Position numbers and translations under genes: made by a program. DNA of 64,000 nt from an uncultured bacterium (GTDB lineage Bacteria; Desulfobacterota; GWC2-55-46): positions 62,001 through 126,000 of the forward strand of contig CAJPGC010000014.1 of assembly GCA_905339405.1 (NCBI GenBank). Reading direction: 5' to 3'. Shown here one piece after another: positions 20,442-32,258 of this stretch (position 1 is its first letter; every line of letters begins with the position of its first letter). The notes beneath the pieces were generated by a model that ran no database searches, was not told the origin of the DNA, and worked only from the letters and a program-made list of their open reading frames with translations.

Positions 20442-21422
20442 ATGCGAGTCTATTTAAAGCTGTTCCTGCCGATCCTTTTTGCTCTTCCGTTCTTAGGCCC
20501 CGTGGAGGGGGCCGCCGGGGAGGCCGACTGGTCCAAGATAGCCCAGAAAGAAGTCACGCTCTTTTACCCGGGCGTCGCCTCGTGGGAGTTCCTGAACGGC
20601 GACGACCACCGTCTCGGCGGCAGGGAAATAAAAAAAGGGAAAAAGGACTGCAGGCACTGCCACATGAGCAAGGAGGGCGAGCTCGACCTCAAGGCCGCTG
20701 AAATAGCGTCCGGCTCGATGAAAATGAAGAGGTCGCACAGCCCGTTCGAGCCCGAGCCGAAGGCCGGGAAAAAAGGGACCATGAAGGCCCGGGTGCAGGC
20801 GGCCTATGACGCCGAGAACGTCTATCTCCGCGTCGAGTGGGAATCCAAAGGCTCGGGCTGGCGCACCAAGGGCGAACCAGACAGGGTCTCGGTCCAGATG
20901 AACAGGGCCGAGCCTTCCTTCGCAAGGTACGGCTGCTTCATAACCTGCCACAACGACCTCAATTCAATGCCGGAGAGCCCTTCCAGAAGGGAAGTTGCCG
21001 CCAACCCGGCGTATGGCGGCAGGGAGGACGTGAGGCTTTACGCTTTTTACGCCAAGAACTCCTGGGACTCGCCCCGTCACGGGGACAGGATGAAGACAGG
21101 GCTCATAGACCTCAAGTCAATAGAATTCGAGAACGGCAAGTCTGTTGCCCGCGACGGATGGGTATTCGACGACCGCGCGTGGGAGGAAAAGGAATCTTCC
21201 GGCACAGGCACATGGACGCACGACAGGTATTCGGCTGTCTTCAAGTTCAAGCTGAAATCCGCGGACAAGTTCGACGTAGCGGTCTCCGAAGGCGACATAA
21301 TACCGGTCGCCATCTCCATACATGACGAAGGGGCCTCGAGGAGGAAGCATTACGTCTCTTTCCCTCTGGCGATAGGCCTCGGCGCGGCCGCTGAAGTGCG
21401 CGCCTCCAAGCTTTCCAACTGA
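20442..21422 (+). CDS. Periplasmic ethylbenzene-dehydrogenase-related heme-binding domain protein
   Basis: Signal peptide, CRHCH and CFITCH motifs, Eb_dh-like beta domain (VYLRVEWESKG..PVAISIHDEGASRRKHYVSFPL). Confidence 0.6.
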   Translation: MRVYLKLFLPILFALPFLGPVEGAAGEADWSKIAQKEVTLFYPGVASWEFLNGDDHRLGGREIKKGKKDCRHCHMSKEGELDLKAAEIASGSMKMKRSHSPFEPEPKAGKKGTMKARVQAAYDAENVYLRVEWESKGSGWRTKGEPDRVSVQMNRAEPSFARYGCFITCHNDLNSMPESPSRREVAANPAYGGREDVRLYAFYAKNSWDSPRHGDRMKTGLIDLKSIEFENGKSVARDGWVFDDRAWEEKESSGTGTWTHDRYSAVFKFKLKSADKFDVAVSEGDIIPVAISIHDEGASRRKHYVSFPLAIGLGAAAEVRASKLSN

Positions 21423-21441
21423 CCTCAGCCAGGGAGTGAAG

Positions 21442-22605
21442 ATGCGCCGCCCAGCGACCCTCAAGGACCGTTGTAGCCTTTTTAAAACGCTCGTGCTGCT
21501 CGCCGTAGCGGTGTTCCTGCCGTCGGCGGCGGACGCTTTCCCTTCTTTCGGCCGCCAGGTCGGCAGGGACTGCAGCTACTGTCATACGGCATTTCCCAAG
21601 CTCAATGACACAGGCAGGACGTTCCTTTACAACGGCTACCGTTTTGAGGCTGAAGGCGAGTGGCGTGCCGTGAAGGACCTCCAGCAGCTTCCGGTCTCCT
21701 TCGAAGTCGAGATAGAAGGGCTCTACGATAATATCAAGACGGCAGGCGTTAGGAGCGAGGCATCCGACCTGAAGGCCGAGGAGGCCGAGGTCATAGCCGG
21801 AGGGGCTTTCGGCAGGGACGGGAGAGTGAGCGCCCTTTTCGCTGTCGCAGTGCAGCAGGCCAACGACGGCACTTTCGATACTGTCCTGCCGAAGGCTTTC
21901 ATCCAGGTAAACGACCTCCTGGGCCCTTCCGGCGCAGGGAAGCTCAACCTCAAGGCGGGGATAGACGAGGTCGGCCTCTCTTTTTTCAGGCCGACCAGCA
22001 CGCCCATATCGAACGCCATGTTCGCCGAGACCCTCGTGGGGGCCATAGCCGCTGACCAGAGGTTCATTGAATTGAACGGCTCATTCGAAAGCGAGGGCGA
22101 CAGGACCATAGCGCACAGGTACAGGGCAGGCATAGTAAGGGAGTCCGTCGTGAGCGGCAACAAGCTCAAGGGCTTTTTCGCGTCCTGGGCCGCTACAATC
22201 GACGAAGCCTTGAGCCTCGGGGCCATCTTCAGGGCAGGCAGTCAGCCGGTGGCTGGCCAGGACATGTCCTATCAGAGTTACGGACTGGCGGCGGAGGCCG
22301 AGACCGGCCCCTTCATCTTTACCGCTGGTTATTTCAAGTCCCAGAACGAAGGGGCTGCCGACGTGGATGACTGGCTTGTGGAAGCCCTCTACTTTATTGA
22401 TAAATTTACGTTAGGGGCGCGCTACGAGGCTGCCAGCTTCGAGGGCAGCCAGCCAGCCAGGTCACAGACCTTCATGGCAAGGTATGATATCCTGAGCAGC
22501 GCTTTTGTCCAGCTCGAGTACAGGCACCGGCAGGACAGCGACAGAGTCGCGGGGGGCGGCGAGCTGGAGGACAAGGCAAGGCTCATATTCGCGGCATTGT
22601 TCTAG
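21442..22605 (+). CDS. Outer-membrane beta-barrel-like protein with N-terminal CXXCH heme-c motif
   Basis: Signal peptide then FGRQVGRDCSYCHTAFPKLNDTGRTFLYNGYRF and alternating beta-strand C-terminal half; ATG 21442 with AGGGAG upstream. Confidence 0.6.
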   Translation: MRRPATLKDRCSLFKTLVLLAVAVFLPSAADAFPSFGRQVGRDCSYCHTAFPKLNDTGRTFLYNGYRFEAEGEWRAVKDLQQLPVSFEVEIEGLYDNIKTAGVRSEASDLKAEEAEVIAGGAFGRDGRVSALFAVAVQQANDGTFDTVLPKAFIQVNDLLGPSGAGKLNLKAGIDEVGLSFFRPTSTPISNAMFAETLVGAIAADQRFIELNGSFESEGDRTIAHRYRAGIVRESVVSGNKLKGFFASWAATIDEALSLGAIFRAGSQPVAGQDMSYQSYGLAAEAETGPFIFTAGYFKSQNEGAADVDDWLVEALYFIDKFTLGARYEAASFEGSQPARSQTFMARYDILSSAFVQLEYRHRQDSDRVAGGGELEDKARLIFAALF

Positions 22606-22645
22606 ATGCGAGGAGTCGAGAAGCAGATGGGATTTTTTTGAAGCT
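22600..22645. repeat. Interspersed palindromic repeat, degenerate short form, copy E
   Basis: TTCTAGATGCGAGGAGTCGAGAAGCAGATGGGATTTTTTTGAAGC; matches reverse complement of copy A ends with centre missing. Confidence 0.5.
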
Positions 22646-22749
22646 CCAAGAGGCAAGCCGCTGGAGTTTCGAAACCTGGGGAAGTCTCGATTTTTGTCAG
22701 CTCGCGAAAAGCCGCTCGCTTTTGGGTTTCAGCAACCTTTGGGGGTTTG

Positions 22750-23328
22750 ATGGGCGATAGGGAAGAAATAGACATACTCGACTCGAAGGTCGCCAGGCTC
22801 AAGGTGGAGTATGAGCAGTACTTCGCGAGGGTCTTGAAAAGGGAGCCCGCGAAGCTCCGCGACGAAGTCGACAGGACCATCCTCGCCTACAGCAACAAGG
22901 TCATAAATAATACCTCCCTCAAGTTCAAGCTCAACGCCCTTGTCGCAAAATACAACGCTTACAAGCAGTACTGGACAAGGGTGCTGCGCGCCATAGACGA
23001 CGGCACTTATGTCAGGAAAGCGGAGGGCGCGCCAGAAGGCCCGGTAGCTAAAGGGGCAGCGAAGCCTGCCCCGGCTCCGGCAGTTGCCCGCGCCAGGGAA
23101 AAAGAAGACAAAGACGGCGCTATCACGGATATTTACTCCAAGTACATTGAGGCCAGAAAGAAGTGCAACGAGCCGGTTGACGGCATAACCGTCGAGGCCT
23201 TGAAAAAGACCATAGACCAGTACAGGAAAAAGATAGAGGAGCAGTACAAGACCTCAAACGTGGAATTCAACGTTTCCATCAAGGACGGCCACGCGAAGCT
23301 TTCAATCACGCCGAAAAAAGCGCTATGA
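22750..23328 (+). CDS. Conserved hypothetical coiled-coil protein (possibly MXAN_5187-like)
   Basis: Two helical domains joined by Pro/Ala linker; ATG at 22750. Confidence 0.5.
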   Translation: MGDREEIDILDSKVARLKVEYEQYFARVLKREPAKLRDEVDRTILAYSNKVINNTSLKFKLNALVAKYNAYKQYWTRVLRAIDDGTYVRKAEGAPEGPVAKGAAKPAPAPAVARAREKEDKDGAITDIYSKYIEARKKCNEPVDGITVEALKKTIDQYRKKIEEQYKTSNVEFNVSIKDGHAKLSITPKKAL

Positions 23329-23352
23329 AAAGTAACTACTTCAGGAAAACAT

Positions 23353-23384
23353 AAAGGCTGGGCATTTGCCCGGCCTTTTTTTTT
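23353..23384 (+). terminator. Rho-independent terminator
   Basis: AAGGCTGGGC-ATTT-GCCCGGCCTT followed by T tract. Confidence 0.85.
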
Positions 23385-23482
23385 AAACCGCTTTATTTTC
23401 CTTGAGAAGCTAATATAATCAGAGGGCAGGGGAGCGGCCTTTGGGTCGGCTCCGGCTATATCACGCAGGTGGAGCTTACGCG

Positions 23483-24379
23483 ATGTCGAATATCTGGGTC
23501 GCACTCGGGCTTACGCTCTTCGCTGGGCTTGCAACCGGCATCGGCAGCGCGATAGCCTTCTTCGCGAGCCGCACCAACTACAGGTTCCTTTCGGTCTCCA
23601 CCGGTTTTTCCGCCGGTGTCATGCTCTATGTCTCCTTCGTTGAAATATTCGTGAAGGGCACCGACGCGCTGGTTGCGGCCTACGGCAGCTATTGGGGCCA
23701 TTGGGTCAACGTCGCTTCATTTTTCGGAGGCATAGCCCTCATAGGCATAATAGACAACCTCATCCCCGCGGCCAAAAACCCTCATGAGACGCACGCCGGG
23801 GCAGAGGCCGCCCCTCTTCATAACCCTTCAGCGCCAGTGCCCGACTTCGATAAGGCAGCAGGAATTTCAGATGCTTACGCCGGAATGCACGACCACAGCC
23901 GCCAGAAGCTTTTGCGGATGGGCCTTTTCACGGCCCTTGCCATAGCCATCCATAACTTCCCAGAAGGGCTCGCCACTTTCCTGGCGGCCTTGCAGGACCC
24001 GGGCCTCGGCGTTGCGATAGCCGTGGCCGTGGCCCTCCACAACATCCCGGAGGGGATAAGCGTCTCCGTGCCCATCTATTACGCCACTGGCAAGCGGAGC
24101 CGCGCTTTCGCGTACTCGTTCCTGAGCGGGCTGGCAGAGCCCGTTGGCGCAGTCATAGCATACTCGGCCATAAGATTCGTAATTGGGGGCGAGGGCGGCG
24201 TCATTCCTCCGCAGGTGATGGGTGTCATGTTCGGGATGGTGGCCGGGATAATGGTATACATAAGCCTCGATGAGCTCCTGCCCACGAGCCGGGCCTACGG
24301 CAAAGGCCACGACAGCCTCTTCGGCCTGCTGGCGGGCATGGGAGTCATGGCGTTGAGTCTGCTTTTAATGAAGAGATGA
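23483..24379 (+). CDS. zupT: ZIP family metal transporter (ZupT-like)
   Basis: [17 protein letters not shown] and [21 protein letters not shown] motifs; ATG 23483 with GGTGGAG upstream. Confidence 0.9.
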   Translation: MSNIWVALGLTLFAGLATGIGSAIAFFASRTNYRFLSVSTGFSAGVMLYVSFVEIFVKGTDALVAAYGSYWGHWVNVASFFGGIALIGIIDNLIPAAKNPHETHAGAEAAPLHNPSAPVPDFDKAAGISDAYAGMHDHSRQKLLRMGLFTALAIAIHNFPEGLATFLAALQDPGLGVAIAVAVALHNIPEGISVSVPIYYATGKRSRAFAYSFLSGLAEPVGAVIAYSAIRFVIGGEGGVIPPQVMGVMFGMVAGIMVYISLDELLPTSRAYGKGHDSLFGLLAGMGVMALSLLLMKR

Positions 24380-24392
24380 ACCGGCAGCATCG

Positions 24393-24418
24393 CTGTCATT
24401 GTGAGCGGAGCAATCTCG
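24393..24418. repeat. GTCATTGTGAGCGGAGCAATCTCG-type dispersed repeat
   Basis: Related to 3778-3812. Confidence 0.5.
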
Positions 24419-24422
24419 TTTG

Positions 24423-24460
24423 GCTTCCCCCTTTTCTAAAGGGGGAGTGAGGGGGATTAT
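24423..24460. repeat. CCCCCTTTTCTAAAGGGGG dispersed palindromic repeat, copy 1
   Basis: GCTTCCCCCTTTTCTAAAGGGGGAGTGAGGGGGATTAT; 37/38 to 63309-63346. Confidence 0.85.
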
Positions 24461-24535
24461 CGCTTGTGGTGTATTGCGCCTACTTTATTGCGCGCTGCCG
24501 CGCTTGAGAAACTTTTTAACAAATGCCATGTAATG

Positions 24536-24677
24536 CGGCTGCCGCCGCTCTCTGTAACAGGGCTCTACGCGCTTTCTTCCTCCCCCACCTGCGAACCTCG
24601 CCCCTGAGGTCGCTTCGCTCCCAACAGCCCCGGCGAGGTTCGCCCCTTCCTCCCTTAGGCGCGCTCCGCCCTGTTAC
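24536..24677. repeat. Nested inverted-repeat element
   Basis: Outer GTAACAGGGC (24554-24563)/GCCCTGTTAC (24668-24677); inner CGAACCTCGCC (24592-24602)/GGCGAGGTTCG (24632-24642). Confidence 0.75.
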
Positions 24678-24707
24678 GGTGTATGGTAGAGACAAAGCAA
24701 AGTAATT

Positions 24708-24748
24708 CTCCCTCTCCCCTTGTGGGAGAGGGCAGGGATAGGGTGAGC
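24708..24748. repeat. CTCCCTCTCCC..GGGAGAGGGC.. dispersed repeat
   Basis: CTCCCTCTCCCCTTGTGGGAGAGGGCAGGGATAGGGTGAG. Confidence 0.5.
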
Positions 24749-24902
24749 TTTGGCCTAGCTCTAGACCCTTAAGAAAGGGAAAAGCCCTACTACGAAAGCC
24801 GGGTAAGTTGGGTTAGCGAACGGTCTTCGGACATTACTATTCTGAGGTAAGTATACCGCTTTTGGTCAAGAAGGTTGCCTGAAAGCCTCCCTAAAAACGG
24901 GA

Positions 24903-24939
24903 AAGGCCCTGCCACGAAAAAATGGCAGGGCCTTTTTTA
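24903..24939. terminator. Strong hairpin terminator, possibly bidirectional
   Basis: AAGGCCCTGCCA-CGAAAAAA-TGGCAGGGCCTT then TTTTATT; best T tract on + strand, but sits just after the minus-strand PEP-CTERM gene. Confidence 0.8.
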
Positions 24940-24960
24940 TTCGCCCTTATACATCACATT

Positions 24961-25734
24961 TTACGCCAGCCGATTTCCTTTATCGAGTCGAGAATAATGA
25001 TGAGCCGCAAATACACCCGCTATGCTTAAACCAATCAGAGCCATTGACGATGGCTCAGGAACAGCTGTTAATTTACGCGGACCATCAAAAAAAGCATAGC
25101 TGTTTTGGACAGTGTCTGTATCTTGAGTTACATGGTAGTTTAGAGTATAAAAATCGGGTGCAGGAGCAGTCCAGCTCCAATACTGCCAAGGGAGATTTCC
25201 AAAATTGACACTCTCATCAGAATTCACGCCTGGTGCTGTAGTTACGATATATCCATGGTCGATAGAATCGGCATACCACGGCACTGCTATTACATTATTT
25301 CTTCGGTTTATGGTTATTAAGGCATAATCATTATAATTCCCGTTATCGGCTTGATACGGATAACCCACTTCCGAAGGCCCAAAGAAAGAAGCCCAACCCT
25401 CAAGAACATCTCCACCGCTTAAAGAAAAACTTTGCGAGAGCGTAGTATATTTAGTATCAGTGACGCCAGTTTTAAGTACCGCAAAGTAATTACCCTCAAC
25501 TGGACTATATGACGGTTTACGAGCCTCCGCGCTGATTCTTTCATCAGTCCCTAAAGGAACATCTTCCCATGACCAACTTGTAACTACATTTATTTGTCCA
25601 TCGTTAATGTTCGGAAAAGTTTCAACCCAGCCAGATGTACTACCAGCTTCAAAACCAAAGTTTACAGGCTGAGAATAAGCATTTGAGGATAGACCCAACA
25701 CTGAAAGCACTGCCGCCGCGAACAGTCTTTTCAT
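24961..25734 (-). CDS. PEP-CTERM sorting domain protein
   Basis: Signal peptide MKRLFAAAVLSVLGLSSNAYS; C-terminus AVPEPSSMALIGLSIAGVFAAHHYSRLDKGNRLA; start at ATG 25734. Confidence 0.85.
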   Translation of the reverse strand: MKRLFAAAVLSVLGLSSNAYSQPVNFGFEAGSTSGWVETFPNINDGQINVVTSWSWEDVPLGTDERISAEARKPSYSPVEGNYFAVLKTGVTDTKYTTLSQSFSLSGGDVLEGWASFFGPSEVGYPYQADNGNYNDYALITINRRNNVIAVPWYADSIDHGYIVTTAPGVNSDESVNFGNLPWQYWSWTAPAPDFYTLNYHVTQDTDTVQNSYAFFDGPRKLTAVPEPSSMALIGLSIAGVFAAHHYSRLDKGNRLA

Positions 25735-25815
25735 GGTAGTCCCCCCATGTTTAAAGTTGTATGTACAAGTATAGCAGAGAAGATGAGATGATAAAGTGAG
25801 CTTTAAAAGCAGGCA

Positions 25816-25853
25816 CAAAAATAAAAAAGGCGGGGTCTTTCGACCCCGCCTTT
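25816..25853 (-). terminator. Rho-independent terminator of atp operon
   Basis: AAAGGCGGGGTC/GACCCCGCCTTT stem; minus-strand T-rich tail. Confidence 0.85.
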
Positions 25854-25872
25854 GTCTTTTTTCTATCGTGCC

Positions 25873-26280
25873 TTACTTTCTTTCCTTTACCCTGAGCTTT
25901 GCCTGGGCGTATTCGACCTTGTCGATTGTCTGGGCGTAAGCCGGATCTTCCTGGGAGAGGGCCTTCAGCGCGTCCTCAGCCTTCTGGAGCTCGGTGCGGG
26001 CAGCTTCCGTGCTTATCTCCGAGTCGGTCTCGGCCGCGTCCACGAGTATCGTGGTCTTGTCCGGGAGCACTTCGGCGTAGCCGCCGCTTACGGCCAGCAC
26101 GCCGGTCTCTGAGCCCTTCCTGTAGACTATCTCGCCGGGGCGCAGTGTCGTAAGGAAAGGCGTATGTCCCGCCAGCACTCCGAAGTCTCCGTCACGCCCG
26201 GGGGCGGTCACTTCGTCGACTTCCCTGGAGAGGAGCTTCCGGAGAGGGGTCACTATCTCAAGCAGTATCGTCTCTGCCAT
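25873..26280 (-). CDS. atpC: ATP synthase F1 subunit epsilon
   Basis: LLEIVTPLRKLLSREVDEVTAPGRDGDFGVLAGHTPFLTTL. Confidence 0.96.
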   Translation of the reverse strand: MAETILLEIVTPLRKLLSREVDEVTAPGRDGDFGVLAGHTPFLTTLRPGEIVYRKGSETGVLAVSGGYAEVLPDKTTILVDAAETDSEISTEAARTELQKAEDALKALSQEDPAYAQTIDKVEYAQAKLRVKERK

Positions 26281-26283
26281 GGC

Positions 26284-27841
<1,558 letters not shown>

Positions 27842-27900
27842 CCTCGACCTCGGGAAAAATATCTTACCGGCATCTGTTTAGATGAGCCGATGTGAAAAAC

Positions 27901-28767
27901 TTATTTCAGCGCCTCGGCGCCGCCTATGATCTCCATGAGTTCCCTGGTGATGGCGGCCTGACGGAGCCTGTTGTACACGAGCGTGAGCCCGCCTATCATC
28001 TGGCCGGCGTTCTTCGAGGCCGAATCCATGGAGGTCATCCTCGCGCCGTGCTCGCTGGCCGAGGTCTCCAGGAGCGCCCTGAAGGCCTGCACTTCGACGT
28101 ACTTTGGCAAAAGGCTCGCCAGCACCGCGCCTTCTGAGGGCTCGTAAAGGTACTCTCCCTGTCCGCCGTCTTCCTTCTTCTCAGTGCTGCCAGGGGCAGT
28201 CACCGGCAGAAGCTTCTGGGTGACGGGCGTCTGCGTCATCGCGCTCTTGAACTCGCTGAAGATGATGTGCACTTCGTCGAGCTCGCCGTTCATGTAGGCG
28301 CCGACGACATCGTTGGCTATCTCCACGGCCGCGCCGTAGCCCGGCCTGCCGCCGCCGATGACGCGGGCGTTCAATATCTTGAAGCTGCGCCTCTTGAAGT
28401 ACTCGGCGCCGCGCTTGCCCACGAGGTAAAGGCTTATCTCGGAGGAGCTGTTCTCCCTTATGAACCTCTCGGCCGTGCGCAGGAGCTGCGAGTTGAACCC
28501 GCCGCAAAGGCCCCTGTCGGACGTGTAGAGCACGAGACCTATCTTGGCGCTGCCCCTGTTCTCAAGGAGGGGGTGGCTGTCGGAAGAGGCTTTGGACGCC
28601 AGAGAGCCTATGAGCTCGAGCATCTTCTCGGCATAAGGCCTCGCGGCCGTTATCTCGTCCTGGGCTCTCTTGAGCTTTGCCGCCGAGACCATCTTCATGG
28701 CCTTTGTGATCTGGCGGGTGTTCTTGACCGACTTTATTCTTCTTTTTATATCTTTAAGACTTGCCAT
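27901..28767 (-). CDS. atpG: ATP synthase F1 subunit gamma
   Basis: MASLKDIKRRIKSVKNTRQITKAMKMVSAAKL; C-terminal ITRELMEIIGGAEAL. Confidence 0.97.
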   Translation of the reverse strand: MASLKDIKRRIKSVKNTRQITKAMKMVSAAKLKRAQDEITAARPYAEKMLELIGSLASKASSDSHPLLENRGSAKIGLVLYTSDRGLCGGFNSQLLRTAERFIRENSSSEISLYLVGKRGAEYFKRRSFKILNARVIGGGRPGYGAAVEIANDVVGAYMNGELDEVHIIFSEFKSAMTQTPVTQKLLPVTAPGSTEKKEDGGQGEYLYEPSEGAVLASLLPKYVEVQAFRALLETSASEHGARMTSMDSASKNAGQMIGGLTLVYNRLRQAAITRELMEIIGGAEALK

Positions 28768-28826
28768 GTCTTGAAGCCACCTTTAAATGGTTTGAAAAAT
28801 TATTCTTTTTTCTGAGATCTTTCGTC

Positions 28827-28884
28827 GGGCAGGAAATAAAGACGCTCACATACGGTCATGTACGCTGCGCTTTTTATCTCGCCC
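28827..28884. repeat. Long hairpin, interspersed repeat relative, copy D (atpA-atpG spacer)
   Basis: Imperfect arms GGGCAGGAAATAAAGACGC / GCGCTTTTTATCTCGCCC with apical CTCACATACGGTCATGTACG. Confidence 0.7.
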
Positions 28885-28937
28885 TTCCTCGACCTCGGAA
28901 GAAGTAACGATTTTTGGTCCGCTAACCTGTTCTTGCC

Positions 28938-30990
<2,053 letters not shown>

Positions 30991-30991
<1 letters not shown>

Positions 30992-31953
30992 CAGTTAAGC
31001 CTCAGGTTGTTAAGGTATCCTTTTACGAGCCTCTCCTGGTCAGCGGGCGAGAGCTCCTTTTTCAATATGTCTTCCGCAAGCTGGACAGCGAGCCTGGCGG
31101 CTTCTTCCCTTATCTCTATCCTGGCCTTCTTTATCTCCTGCTCCGCGGCAAGCTTCGCCTGCGCCTTCAGGGCCTCCGCAGACTTCGCGGCCTCGGCGAT
31201 TACGCGGGCCTTTTCGGCTTCGCCCTCGAGCTTCAATTCGTTGTGTATCTCGGAGACCTTGCTGTCCAGGAGCGAGAGCTTCGCCCTGTACTCTGCGGCG
31301 TTCCTGTCGGCGGCGTCCTTGGCCTTCTGAGCCTCTTCAATGGCGTTCTGGATGTCCGAGCCGCGTTTTTTAAGGAGGCCGCTTATCGCCTTCGTCCAAA
31401 CGAGGTAGACGCCGATGGCGAGGATTACGAAGTTTATTATCTTCCAGGTCATGCCGGAATCGCCGTGTCCGCCCTCAGAGGAGGCGAAAGCGAGCGAGGG
31501 CGCGAGGAGGCCCATTATAAGGAAGCCTACGACGTTCCTCTCGAGCACCTTGCCTGCTATGTCCTTTGCAAGGGTCCTGGCTTCGGTTCCGAGACCGGAC
31601 AGAGCGCTCTTCTTGCTCGCCTCGATTTCGTGCCTTATTATGGTAAGTTCCTTATTTGCCTCGGTGCGCGCGGCTTCCAGGGTGGCCTTTTCCTTCTCTA
31701 TGCCTTCCTGTCTTATTCTGGCGCGCTCTTCGTTGCCCTTGACGGCCGCTTCCTTGAGCTTTTTCTCGTAGGCGGCTATGCCTTCGGAAATTTCCTTGTC
31801 AGTCTGGGCGGCCTTCTTGATGGAGCCCTCAATTTTTTCTTCCCTTTCCTTGAGGATGCGCTGGACCGGCTTGTAAAGGAACTGGTTTAAGACCAGAAGG
31901 AGGAAGAAAAAACCGATTATCTGGATGAGAAGTGTATAGTCGATAGATATCAT
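30991..31953 (-). CDS. atpF: Fused ATP synthase b'/b subunits (two AtpF-like modules in one ORF)
   Basis: 320 aa: module 1 MISIDYTLLIQIIGFFFLLLVLNQFLYKPVQRIL..., then GFLIMGLLAPSLAFASSEG (signal-like) and module 2 MTWKIINFVILAIGVYLVW... Confidence 0.85.
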
Positions 31954-32190
31954 TTTTCAGTCAAGTCCCTGTTTTTTTTACACTACACCCCTTCGGCGCG
32001 CCCTCTTTTCCAAATGCGCGTCCCGTAAAGGGGTTCTTCGAGGTTTATAGGGGTTTGTTTGAGGTCTTAAACCTAAAACAGACTATTGCTATCATATGCC
32101 AAAGTTGGTTGTCAAGCTATTTATCCTCAGCGAAGGGCTGGCATCGGAGGGCATGACTATAAAGGAATGCAGAATGGGGCCGGAACGGGG

Positions 32191-32212
32191 GCAGGGGGGC
32201 TTCAGCCCCCCT
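32191..32212. repeat. Perfect GC hairpin
   Basis: CAGGGGGGC-TTCA-GCCCCCCTG, no T tract; 3' of the Pro/Thr-rich ORF. Confidence 0.6.
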
Positions 32213-32258
32213 GCATGGGTTTACGGACGGCGTTGTGCCCCGATGTTTCAGGGAGTTT

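Noticed and set aside
24770-24900. Possible GEMM (c-di-GMP) riboswitch (ACGAAAGCCGGGTAAG...GGTTAGCGAACGG)
   Set aside because: Does not fit the conserved GEMM core or pairing, and no plus-strand ORF follows; a covariance-model search would decide
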